Shown: positions 1-5,967 of the stretch, piece by piece
How positions within the stretch are numbered: the first letter of the stretch is position 1
Layout of the letters: every line of letters starts with the position of its first letter
Source: an uncultured bacterium
GTDB taxonomy: Bacteria; Patescibacteriota; Saccharimonadia; Saccharimonadales; Saccharimonadaceae
DNA length: 9,537 bases
Assembly: GCA_937930585.1 (NCBI GenBank)
Contig: CALHCA010000002.1
Location: 1-9,537 of the forward strand
Direction of reading: 5' to 3'
Made by a program: the position numbers and the translations under genes
The notes under the pieces: generated by a model
The model's database searches: none
What the model saw: the letters and a program-made list of their open reading frames with translations, nothing else
What the model was told of the DNA's origin: nothing

Positions 1-1725
1 CACGATCCAAATGATTTCGAAGTTGGCAATCGCCACAACTTGCCAAAAATTCAAGTAATTGGATTTGATGGAAAAATGACCGAAAATGCGGGTAAATATG
101 CTGGCTTAGAAGTGCTAGAAGCGCGTAAAAAGATTCTTGAGGATCTTCGAAAAATCAATGCATTGTTTAAAGAAGAAGATATTACTCATGTTGTTGGATA
201 TGATTATAAATCTGGAGAGCCAATTCAGCCGCTTGTAAAAGAGCAGTGGTTTATTTCAACTAAGCCTTTAGCAAAAAAAGCTCTTGAAGCTCTCGAAAAT
301 AATGAAATTAAATTCACACCAGAAAATAAGAAAAATGTTTTGGCGGAATACTTGAAAAATATTCGCGACTGGAACATTTCACGTCAAATCCCTTGGGGAA
401 TTCCAATTCCGGCTTTTCAAAATATTGAAGATCCAACTGATTGGATTTTTGATGAGCGCGTTCATGAATCGCAAATTGAAGTAAACGGCAAAACATACAA
501 ACGCGATGAAGATACGCTCGACACTTGGTTTTCAAGTGGTCAATGGCCATTCATTACAACTGATTTTCTGGAAGGCGGTGAGCTTTCGAAATTCTATCCA
601 AACAGTGTGATGGAAACTGGTCACGATTTGATTTTTCCTTGGATTTCACGAATGATTATGCTGGGAATTTACTGTACAGGGCAAATTCCGTTTCGTGAAG
701 TCTATTTGCATGGGATGGTTCTCGATGAGCATGGTCAAAAAATGAGCAAATCAAAGGGCAATGTGATTAATCCAATGGACGTAATTGCCGAATATGGCTC
801 CGACGCTTTTCGCCTTGGAATTATTGCTTCACGTTCAGCAGGGCAGAATCAGGCATTTTCGAAAAATAAAGTTATCGCTGGTCGTAATTTCTGCAATAAA
901 TTATGGAATATTTCACGGTTCATTTCTGAAAAAGTTGGCGAAATTAAGAGCACAAAACAGCCTGAAGCTTTCACACCAGCAGACCACTGGATCGTGCGAG
1001 AACTCGATAAAGCAATTACTGAAATTGAAAGCCATATGCAAAATTACCGTTTTGCGGAAGCTTCAGAAACGGTTTATCACACAATTTGGAGCACCGTTGC
1101 AGACTGGTATATTGAAGCTTCAAAAACACAAGACAACCCTGAACTTCTTGCTTGGGTTCTTGAAACTTGTCTTAAAATTACGCATCCTTTCGCACCATTC
1201 GTGACTGAAACCATCTGGCAAACCCTGCCTTGGACTGAGGGAATTTTAGCGAACGAAAAACTAGCCGAATCTCTAAAATTTAACGAATTCGAAGCACTTC
1301 AATTTGAACGAATCCAAGATTTAGTTGGTGAAATTCGCCTGATTACAGCTGAACTACCCGGTAAAAAACGCTATAATTTGGTTTTTGAAAAAGATGAACT
1401 AATTGCAAAAAATATTGAAACTATTCGCCACCTTTCGCGCGTGCCAGAAATTATTCAAACAGATGCGCCACACGGATTTAGTCTTGCCGCTAGTGGTCTG
1501 GGCGCTTATCTCGATGTGCCAACCGATATTTTGGCTGAATATAAAACCGAGCTCACCGAACGAATCAATAAAATTTCGAACGAAATTAATTTGCTTGAAA
1601 AACGCCTTTCGAACGAAAATTATGTTTCAAAAGCACCAGCACATTTGGTTGAAGAAACTCGCGAAGAATTTTCAAACAAAAAAGCCGAGCTTGAAAAAGT
1701 TAAAAAAGCTTTCGAAATTTTATAA
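1..1725 (+). CDS. valS: Valyl-tRNA synthetase, C-terminal 574 residues (5' end outside the window)
   Basis: Class I aminoacyl-tRNA synthetase that charges tRNA-Val in the cytoplasm. The reading frame is open from base 1, so the gene is cut by the window edge; the HIGH motif lies upstream. Visible in order: the end of the CP1 editing domain (HDPND at codons 1-5, then FEVG.RHNLP), the catalytic-domain block DWNISRQIPWG (about codons 123-133), DTLDTWFSSG, the KMSKS ATP-binding loop at codons 247-251 (bases 739-753), the helical anticodon-binding domain (about 325-460), and a charged C-terminal coiled coil (about 505-574) of the kind that clamps tRNA in ValRS. The HDPND block together with the C-terminal arm separates it from IleRS and LeuRS. 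All 23 arginines are CGN codons. The gene ends in TAA and is followed directly by a terminator. The internal TTG at 40 is not a start. Confidence 0.97.
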   Translation, partial: HDPNDFEVGNRHNLPKIQVIGFDGKMTENAGKYAGLEVLEARKKILEDLRKINALFKEEDITHVVGYDYKSGEPIQPLVKEQWFISTKPLAKKALEALENNEIKFTPENKKNVLAEYLKNIRDWNISRQIPWGIPIPAFQNIEDPTDWIFDERVHESQIEVNGKTYKRDEDTLDTWFSSGQWPFITTDFLEGGELSKFYPNSVMETGHDLIFPWISRMIMLGIYCTGQIPFREVYLHGMVLDEHGQKMSKSKGNVINPMDVIAEYGSDAFRLGIIASRSAGQNQAFSKNKVIAGRNFCNKLWNISRFISEKVGEIKSTKQPEAFTPADHWIVRELDKAITEIESHMQNYRFAEASETVYHTIWSTVADWYIEASKTQDNPELLAWVLETCLKITHPFAPFVTETIWQTLPWTEGILANEKLAESLKFNEFEALQFERIQDLVGEIRLITAELPGKKRYNLVFEKDELIAKNIETIRHLSRVPEIIQTDAPHGFSLAASGLGAYLDVPTDILAEYKTELTERINKISNEINLLEKRLSNENYVSKAPAHLVEETREEFSNKKAELEKVKKAFEIL

Positions 1726-1732
1726 AAGCATC

Positions 1733-1755
1733 ACCGCCATAAAATGGCGGTTTTT
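1733..1755 (+). terminator. Intrinsic terminator of valS
   Basis: A perfect 8-bp stem (1733-1740 with 1744-1751, ACCGCCAT/ATGGCGGT) with a 3-nt AAA loop runs into a T tract ending at 1755. It begins 7 bases after the valS stop. The next promoter's -35 box starts only 3 bases after the T tract. Confidence 0.9.
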
Positions 1756-1757
1756 GC

Positions 1758-1786
1758 TTGACTTTTTATTGTATTTATGGCAGAAT
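1758..1786 (+). promoter_or_regulatory. Promoter of orphan gene A
   Basis: Sigma70-type promoter: TTGACT at 1758-1763, a 17-bp spacer, and CAGAAT at 1781-1786 preceded by TGG (extended -10). The predicted +1 is near 1793, which coincides with the first base of the long leader hairpin. Confidence 0.7.
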
Positions 1787-1792
1787 ATGTTC

Positions 1793-1905
1793 ATAATTCG
1801 CATGTTTTAAATATCATAAGGAGGAAAAAATAATTACCGGTACAAAAACTTTCTGGCAACGGTAATATTAGAATGTGAGAATTATTAGAAAGAGAACATT
1901 AAAAA
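1793..1905 (+). promoter_or_regulatory. Structured 5' leader RNA of orphan gene A
   Basis: The predicted transcript starts at about 1793. Bases 1793-1810 pair with 1868-1885: 17 of 18 positions pair (three of them G-U), with one G-A mismatch at 1800/1878. A second stem, ATTACCG at 1833-1839 with CGGTAAT at 1860-1866, caps it with a 20-nt loop. Between the two, on the 5' side only, lies a 22-nt internal loop containing AAGGAGG (1818-1824), a full Shine-Dalgarno sequence with no ATG, GTG or TTG at a useful distance. After the hairpin, TAGAAAGAGAACATT (1886-1900) leads to the ATG; the same motif precedes gene B. The pairing is read directly from the sequence. A regulatory role is inference. Confidence 0.6.
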
Positions 1906-2406
1906 ATGGCAAAATTTAAGAGTGAAATTGAAGTCGAAGAACAAGGAACATGGCTAAAAGATATTAAATTCAGAAAAATTAGAGATAAAGAGAAATCTCT
2001 TCTTCAAGCCGCAAAGGATAAACTTAAGATTATTCTAAGTACTATCAACCAGAACCACATAGAACTATGCGATGAAATAAGATTTGGTCAGTTTGATTTC
2101 GTCTACTTCTTCTATGGAAATGGTCGATTTAAAGTCGAAATATGTCTACAACAGCAAACAGCAGGAGGTAGAGTTTACTTAGATGAAGATCAGTGGGAGG
2201 AATATCTTTGTTTACTCCCGCACCAAGTATTTCATTATTGCACTAATGGAGATTGGGAAGAACACTATCCTTATCCTATAGTGCGCAGATTGTCCGAATG
2301 GGATGATTTACAGAAGCTCAAAGACTGGATTAACAAGGAACTCGAAGACTGGGTTCTGGAAAAATTCACTAAAGAGTTCAAAAAGAAGTTGCGAAAAGAT
2401 GAATAA
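1906..2406 (+). CDS. Orphan gene A: uncharacterised 166-residue cytoplasmic protein
   Basis: I do not recognise this protein. It has no signal peptide or membrane segment. It appears to have an N-terminal charged helix (about 28-46), an aromatic beta-rich middle (about 57-92, with GQFDFVYFFYGNGRF), a tryptophan-containing stretch (DQWEEY 95-100, NGDWEEHYPYP 114-124), and a long amphipathic C-terminal helix rich in Glu, Lys and Trp (about 130-163). The ATG at 1906 follows a weak AAAGAG site, and no other start fits the leader. It is a one-gene unit with its own promoter and terminator, placed between valS and rpsO. Five of eight arginines are AGA, unlike valS (0 of 23), and TTCGAA is absent, which suggests a different origin or expression class. 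It may be distantly related to gene B. It is real as a gene on layout and composition; its function is unknown. Confidence 0.8.
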   Translation: MAKFKSEIEVEEQGTWLKDIKFRKIRDKEKSLLQAAKDKLKIILSTINQNHIELCDEIRFGQFDFVYFFYGNGRFKVEICLQQQTAGGRVYLDEDQWEEYLCLLPHQVFHYCTNGDWEEHYPYPIVRRLSEWDDLQKLKDWINKELEDWVLEKFTKEFKKKLRKDE

Positions 2407-2412
2407 AAATAC

Positions 2413-2439
2413 AAGCCCCGACTTAGTGCGGGGCTTTTT
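2413..2439 (+). terminator. Intrinsic terminator of orphan gene A
   Basis: An 8-bp GC-rich stem (2413-2420 AAGCCCCG with 2429-2436 CGGGGCTT) with an 8-nt loop is followed by TTT. It starts 7 bases after the TAA stop. Confidence 0.92.
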
Positions 2440-2483
2440 AATATTTACATTACAAATAATTGTAATTAAAATATAATATACTC

Positions 2484-2512
2484 TTGACTAAAATCTTAAA
2501 AAATGATAAAAT
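2484..2512 (+). promoter_or_regulatory. Promoter of rpsO, giving a leaderless mRNA
   Basis: TTGACT at 2484-2489, a 17-bp spacer, and TAAAAT at 2507-2512 preceded by TGA (extended -10). Only 7 bases separate the -10 box from the ATG at 2520, so the expected +1 is the A of the start codon or the base before it. The inverted repeat at 2449-2466 lies just upstream. Confidence 0.8.
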
Positions 2513-2519
2513 TTTAAAG

Positions 2520-2786
2520 ATGATTACTAAAGAGAATAAAGAGAAGGCAATCGCTTTGACTCAGGTTTCAAAGAATGACGTTGGTTCGCCACAGGCACAA
2601 GTGTCAATCTTGACGGCTCGTATCAAAGAAGTGACGGAACACCTTAAATCAAACAAGCACGACTTCATGGCTCGACGCGGTTTAATGCAAATGGTTGGTC
2701 GCCGTAAAAAACTTCTAAAATATCTTGAACGAAAAGATTTTGAAGCCTACAAAGCTGTTGTTTCTAAACTAGGTTTGCGAAAATAA
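2520..2786 (+). CDS. rpsO: 30S ribosomal protein S15
   Basis: Primary 16S rRNA-binding protein of the small-subunit platform. Its 88 residues match the family's usual 88-89. Recognised by the N-terminal MITKENKEKAI, the GSPQAQVSILTARI block, the H-x3-K-x-D stretch (HLKSNKHDF) and the RRGLMQMVGRRKKLLKYL block that contacts rRNA. I chose ATG 2520. An in-frame TTG at 2484 would extend the protein by 12 residues, but that TTG is the -35 hexamer of the promoter and the added residues do not fit S15. There is no Shine-Dalgarno sequence and probably no 5' UTR, so the leader-based S15 autoregulation known in some bacteria cannot operate in the usual form here. All seven arginines are CGN. pnp follows, as in many bacteria, but after a terminator. 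Confidence 0.97.
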   Translation: MITKENKEKAIALTQVSKNDVGSPQAQVSILTARIKEVTEHLKSNKHDFMARRGLMQMVGRRKKLLKYLERKDFEAYKAVVSKLGLRK

Positions 2787-2798
2787 TTCAAAAGCCGT

Positions 2799-2836
2799 AA
2801 AATCGCCTTGCTTAAATGCTGGGCGGTTTTATTTTT
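2799..2836 (+). terminator. Terminator of rpsO, overlapping the pnp promoter
   Basis: A 9-bp stem including one U-G pair (2799-2807 with 2822-2830) with a 14-nt loop; the T-rich 3' arm continues into ATTTTT. The -35 box of pnp (2835-2840) starts within the last bases of the T tract. Confidence 0.75.
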
Positions 2837-2863
2837 GCTAAATTCACTAAAAAATGTTATAAT
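2835..2863 (+). promoter_or_regulatory. Promoter of pnp
   Basis: TTGCTA at 2835-2840, a 17-bp spacer, and a perfect TATAAT at 2858-2863 preceded by TGT (extended -10). The predicted +1 near 2870 gives a leader of about 90 nt. Confidence 0.75.
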
Positions 2864-2869
2864 GAAATA

Positions 2870-2959
2870 GTAAAATTAACGCTGAATGTGTGGTAGAAAT
2901 TATTTTCGAAAGCCTTTTCGAAGAAGATTCCTGCAACTCATTTGGCAGAAGGAGAAAAT
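2870..2959 (+). promoter_or_regulatory. pnp 5' leader with hairpin and ribosome binding site
   Basis: The leader holds an 8-bp hairpin (2903-2910 with 2917-2924, one G-U pair, 6-nt loop) built from two copies of TTCGAA. A weak 4-bp hairpin (2931-2934 with 2945-2948) sits just before the Shine-Dalgarno AAGGAG at 2949-2954, which is 5 nt from the ATG. In E. coli a stem-loop in the pnp leader is cut by RNase III for PNPase autocontrol; a similar role here is inference. Confidence 0.5.
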
Positions 2960-5086
2960 ATGATTATAAACCCAACAGGGAAAAGTGTGATTTCGGTCAG
3001 CACTGATTTTTTGGGACGAAAATTAACGCTAGAAGTTGGTAAAGTTGGTTTTCGTTCAACTGTAAGCGTAATCGCGAAATATGGCGAAACCGTAGTTTTG
3101 GGAACAGTTCAACTGGGTTCGAAACCGGTGGCTCTAGATTATTTTCCGCTATCAATTGATTATGAAGAAAAATGGTATGCCAGCGGAAGAATTTCTGGCT
3201 CACGATTCATCAAGCGCGAAGGGCGGCCTTCAGACGATGCAATTTTAATCGGGCGCTTGATTGACCGACCAATTCGACCGCTCTTTCCAAAAGGTTATCG
3301 CGAAGAAGTGCAGGTTGTTACAACCGTGCTTTCGGCCGATCCAGAATTTCGCCCAGATATGATTGCGATGATTGCAGCATCAAGTGCGCTTCATCTAGCT
3401 GGCGTGCCGTTTGATGGACCAGTTGCTGGACTTCGAATCGGTAAAGTAAACGGTGAGTTTAAAGCCTTTCTAAATCCTGAGGAGCGCGAAAATTCCTCGC
3501 TTGATTTGGTTGTAGCCGGAATTGAAAGCGGAATTACTATGGTGGAAGCGGGTGCGAATGAAGTCCCCGAAGAAGAAATTATCGCAGGGCTTGCTTGGGC
3601 TTTCGAAAACTTCCAACCAGCAATTAAATTGCAGAATGAACTTCGCGCCAAATATATCGAGGCGGGTTATTTTGAAGAGAGAAAATTTGAGCTTATTTTG
3701 CCAGATGAAGAAATTTCGAAAGAAGTTGAAGCTTGGACAGAAGGAAAATTCGGCTCCGAGATTCGTGAAGCCTACCCAAAATATAACCAAAATATTGCCG
3801 AAATTCGTGAAAAATTCCACTCAGAAATGCTTGAAAAATTCGGCGAAGAAGCTTATGAAGAAATCCGAAAAGATTACGACGAGGCTTTCACTTTGACGGT
3901 TCATAAAGCCGTTCGAAAGGGAATTGTGGAAGATGGTGAGCGACCAGATGGGCGAGCTTTAGATGAAATCCGCCCGCTTTCAAGCGAAATCGACTTTTTA
4001 CCACGTGCGCACGGTTCGAGTTTATTTACTCGTGGTGTAACTCAAGCAATGAATATCGTAACACTTGCACCACTTTCATATTCGCAACTGGTTGATACAA
4101 TGGAATTTAACGAAATTGAACGCCGTTATATGCACCACTATAACGCGCCTGGTTACACTGTCGGCGAACCGCGTCGATTAGGTAGCCCTGGTAGACGTGA
4201 AATCGGCCACGGATATCTTGCTCAGCGCGCACTTGAAGCCGTTTTACCAAGCGAAGAAGATTTCCCTTATGCAATTCGTAGCGTAACTGAAATTATGAGC
4301 CAGAACGGCTCAACATCAATGGCTGCAACCTGCTCAAGCTGCATGGCGCTAATGAGTGCTGGTGTACCTATAAAAAATGTGGTTTCTGGAATTGCAATGG
4401 GCTTAATGATGGATGGTGAAACACCTTATATTTTGAGCGATATTGCTGATGCAGAAGATTTTGCTGGCGATATGGACTTTAAATGTACAGGCTCAAAAAA
4501 TGGAATTACCGCACTACAAATGGATATGAAAGTTCATGGCTTGCCAGTTTCGGTTCTTGAAAAAGCAATTTTAACTTCCCGCAAAGGTCGCGAACACATT
4601 TTGCGCCATATGTTGAGCGTAATTTCTGAGCCAAAAGCTGAGCTTTCGCCATATGCGCCTCGAATCGAAAAAATCAAAATCAATCCCGATAAAATCGGTG
4701 CAATTATTGGCAAAGGTGGTGAAACAATCAATAAAATTACTTCTGAAACTGGAGCCGAAGTTGATATCAAGGAAGATGGATTAATAACAATCGCCAGCCC
4801 TAATGCCGAGCAAATCGAAAAAGCCCTCAACTGGATTAAATCTTTGGTTGAAGAGCCAGAAGTTGGTAAAATCTACCACGGAAAAGTGGTTTCGATCAAG
4901 GATTTTGGCGCTTTCGTAAATATCCTACCCGGAATTGACGGAATGCTGCATATCTCACAAATATCTGAAAAGCGAACTGAAAAAGTGACTGATGTTTTAA
5001 AACAAAATCAAGAAATTTGGGTAAAACTAGATAAAATCGACGAAAAGGGAAGATTAAACCTTACAATGAAAGGCGTGAAACAATAA
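2960..5086 (+). CDS. pnp: Polyribonucleotide nucleotidyltransferase (PNPase)
   Basis: Phosphorolytic 3'-to-5' exoribonuclease that also adds 3' tails; it acts as a ring-shaped trimer in mRNA turnover. The 708 residues are the normal bacterial length. Order: first RNase PH domain (about 10-140), a helical linker (about 245-325), the second, catalytic RNase PH domain (about 330-545, with HHYNAPGYTVGEPRR and the conserved acidic/lysine pattern GDMDFK and QMDMK), a KH RNA-binding domain with its GKGG loop near residue 585, and an S1 domain (about 634-705, KIYHGKVVSIKDFGAFV). ATG 2960 is chosen because AAGGAG ends 5 nt before it. The in-frame TTG at 2942 would place the ribosome site inside the coding region. 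It lies downstream of rpsO in the widely conserved order but has its own promoter. Confidence 0.98.
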   Translation: MIINPTGKSVISVSTDFLGRKLTLEVGKVGFRSTVSVIAKYGETVVLGTVQLGSKPVALDYFPLSIDYEEKWYASGRISGSRFIKREGRPSDDAILIGRLIDRPIRPLFPKGYREEVQVVTTVLSADPEFRPDMIAMIAASSALHLAGVPFDGPVAGLRIGKVNGEFKAFLNPEERENSSLDLVVAGIESGITMVEAGANEVPEEEIIAGLAWAFENFQPAIKLQNELRAKYIEAGYFEERKFELILPDEEISKEVEAWTEGKFGSEIREAYPKYNQNIAEIREKFHSEMLEKFGEEAYEEIRKDYDEAFTLTVHKAVRKGIVEDGERPDGRALDEIRPLSSEIDFLPRAHGSSLFTRGVTQAMNIVTLAPLSYSQLVDTMEFNEIERRYMHHYNAPGYTVGEPRRLGSPGRREIGHGYLAQRALEAVLPSEEDFPYAIRSVTEIMSQNGSTSMAATCSSCMALMSAGVPIKNVVSGIAMGLMMDGETPYILSDIADAEDFAGDMDFKCTGSKNGITALQMDMKVHGLPVSVLEKAILTSRKGREHILRHMLSVISEPKAELSPYAPRIEKIKINPDKIGAIIGKGGETINKITSETGAEVDIKEDGLITIASPNAEQIEKALNWIKSLVEEPEVGKIYHGKVVSIKDFGAFVNILPGIDGMLHISQISEKRTEKVTDVLKQNQEIWVKLDKIDEKGRLNLTMKGVKQ

Positions 5087-5097
5087 TTCTGCTCACT

Positions 5098-5136
5098 AGG
5101 CCACTCGTAAAATATGAGTGGCCTTTCATTTTTTTG
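5098..5136 (+). terminator. Intrinsic terminator of pnp
   Basis: A strong stem: AGGCCACTC (5098-5106) with GAGTGGCCT (5116-5124), extendable inward by three more pairs to an AAA loop (5110-5112). It is followed by a T-rich tract, TTTCATTTTTTT. Confidence 0.93.
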
Positions 5137-5150
5137 AAAATTACCCTATA

Positions 5151-5179
5151 TTGACTTATTTCTATAATTATGTTATAAT
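5151..5179 (+). promoter_or_regulatory. Promoter of orphan gene B
   Basis: TTGACT at 5151-5156, a 17-bp spacer, and a perfect TATAAT at 5174-5179 preceded by TGT (extended -10). The predicted +1 is 5186. The 30 bases from 5151 match those from 9207 (promoter of gene C) at 26 positions, including much of the spacer. Confidence 0.85.
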
Positions 5180-5185
5180 TATAGC

Positions 5186-5259
5186 GTAGTAGAAATTGAC
5201 TAATATTATAAAATCTTTTCATTATAATACATATATCTACTACTAGAAAAGAGTACATT
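5186..5259 (+). promoter_or_regulatory. Structured 5' leader RNA of orphan gene B
   Basis: From the predicted first nucleotide, GTAGTAGA (5186-5193) pairs perfectly with TCTACTAC (5236-5243). Inside, TATTATAA (5204-5211) pairs with TTATAATA (5222-5229) around a 10-nt loop. The single-stranded remainder, TAGAAAAGAGTACATT (5244-5259), runs into the ATG and closely matches the pre-start segment of gene A. The weak AAAAGAG in it is the only Shine-Dalgarno candidate. Confidence 0.55.
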
Positions 5260-5709
5260 ATGCTTAGGAATAAAATAATTTTGGACATCTTGGTCAAAAA
5301 GGCCGAAAAAGAGTTTGAAAAAGCTCTTGAGGCAGAAAAAGTAGAAATGGATGGTGGTTTAATCTTTAGTATAGTCGTAGGGAATATTCCTCAAGAAATA
5401 AAGCTAAAATTAAAGTTTATTCACCCTTACAATAGTGTCGATGTCTTTCTAACTATAGATAGAGCATATTACAAAAGCTATCTATCTACACCTGTAGACG
5501 GTTGGGTGCCTCTATCTGAATATGTAGGAGTTAAAGTTAAACCTCTACATATTCCAGACTCTCTGATAGAATATATCGAGAGAGAACTTGAAGGAGATAT
5601 CATCAGCGGTCTCAAAGAAGAGATTGCTAGTTGTAAAAAACTTAGAGAAGAGTGCAGAAAAACTGCTGAAGCACAGGCTAAACCTCAGTATGAATTTATG
5701 CACTTTTAG
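5260..5709 (+). CDS. Orphan gene B: uncharacterised 149-residue cytoplasmic protein
   Basis: I do not recognise this protein. It has no signal peptide or membrane helix. Visible are an N-terminal charged helix (about 5-28), a central beta-rich part (about 33-67, with KLKLKFIHPYNSVDVFLTID), an aromatic stretch AYYKSYLSTPVDGWVPLSEY (69-88), and a long charged C-terminal helix (about 100-140, with IERELEGDIISGLKEE), probably coiled. The order of elements and the IxxELE helix recall gene A, but identity is low. Start ATG 5260 follows the leader directly; the gene ends in TAG, which lies within the terminator stem. All five arginines are AGA or AGG, and TTCGAA is absent, unlike the conserved neighbours. 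It is a single-gene unit with its own strong promoter. Function unknown. Confidence 0.8.
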   Translation: MLRNKIILDILVKKAEKEFEKALEAEKVEMDGGLIFSIVVGNIPQEIKLKLKFIHPYNSVDVFLTIDRAYYKSYLSTPVDGWVPLSEYVGVKVKPLHIPDSLIEYIERELEGDIISGLKEEIASCKKLREECRKTAEAQAKPQYEFMHF

Positions 5710-5732
5710 CCTCACTCATAGTGAGGCTTTTT
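5708..5732 (+). terminator. Intrinsic terminator of orphan gene B
   Basis: An 8-bp perfect stem AGCCTCAC/GTGAGGCT (5708-5715 with 5721-5728), a 5-nt loop and a T tract to 5732. It overlaps the last two bases of the TAG stop codon. Confidence 0.92.
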
Positions 5733-5759
5733 CATACTTTTAAATAATAGCTAAATATA

Positions 5760-5787
5760 AAAAGACAGTTCATTCGAACCGTCTTTT
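5760..5787 (-). terminator. Terminator of the tRNA-Ser transcript
   Basis: AAAGAC (5761-5766) and GTCTTT (5781-5786) enclose GTTC/GAAC with a 4-nt loop. Read on the minus strand the one irregular pair is G-U, so the stem is continuous, and it is followed by TTTTTATATTT. Read on the plus strand the same position is an A-C mismatch. It therefore best serves the minus-strand tRNA, whose 3' end lies about 80 bases away. Confidence 0.7.
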
Positions 5788-5795
5788 AATTTACT

Positions 5796-5862
5796 TATAA
5801 TATATGTAAGCTTATGTATTTTAGAATACTAGATATCGCTAGTCTTTATAATAAGCTTTTTT
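5796..5862 (+). ncRNA. Possible small RNA with a three-way fold (weak)
   Basis: A perfect TATAAT (5796-5801) is followed 7 bases later by AAGCTTAT (5808-5815), which pairs with ATAAGCTT (5851-5858) and runs into TTTT. Inside are two 5-bp hairpins: GTATT/AATAC (5816-5820 with 5825-5829) and ACTAG/CTAGT (5828-5832 with 5839-5843), which share two bases. Against it: the -35 match is poor (TTCGAA at 5773-5778), there is no TGn element, and the region is so AT-rich that such pairs can arise by chance. It may be only the tRNA trailer. Confidence 0.3.
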
Positions 5863-5865
5863 ATT

Positions 5866-5958
5866 TGGCGGAGGATGGGAGATTCGAACTCCCGCTCCAG
5901 GTTTCCCCAGACTAACGATTTAGCAAACCGTCCCCTTCAGCCACTTGGGTAATCCTCC
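5866..5958 (-). tRNA. tRNA-Ser, anticodon GCU (decodes AGC/AGU)
   Basis: Minus-strand class II tRNA of 93 nt. The acceptor stem GGAGGAT/ATCCTCC is perfect, followed by discriminator G and a genomically encoded CCA (plus-strand 5866-5868). The anticodon stem is ACGGT/ATCGT with loop TTGCTAA (anticodon at plus-strand 5922-5924), a long variable arm follows, and the T arm is GGGAG-TTCGAAT-CTCCC. The long variable arm and the discriminator G agree with serine identity. Its own promoter lies at 5968-5996 and a terminator about 80 bases downstream, so it is transcribed alone. Confidence 0.96.
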
Positions 5959-5967
5959 AATATCTCT

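Noticed and set aside
785..1204. 139-codon plus-strand frame inside valS
   Set aside because: It lies in another frame over a clearly conserved ValRS region, with no ribosome site and no protein-like pattern.
1403..1810. 135-codon plus-strand frame running past the valS end
   Set aside because: It crosses the valS terminator and the gene A promoter and overlaps conserved ValRS sequence; a chance frame.
2484..2519. In-frame TTG that would extend S15 by 12 residues
   Set aside because: The TTG is part of the -35 box TTGACT, the -10 box lies inside the extension, and S15 proteins normally begin at MITK.
2942..2959. In-frame TTG upstream of pnp
   Set aside because: The Shine-Dalgarno AAGGAG lies inside this extension and is correctly spaced for ATG 2960.
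3391..3896. Long frames on both strands across the middle of pnp
   Set aside because: All overlap the well-conserved PNPase frame and none has a start signal or a recognisable domain.
5061..5297. 78-codon minus-strand frame over the pnp end and gene B promoter
   Set aside because: It spans a terminator, a consensus promoter and the gene B leader; the AT-rich composition explains it.
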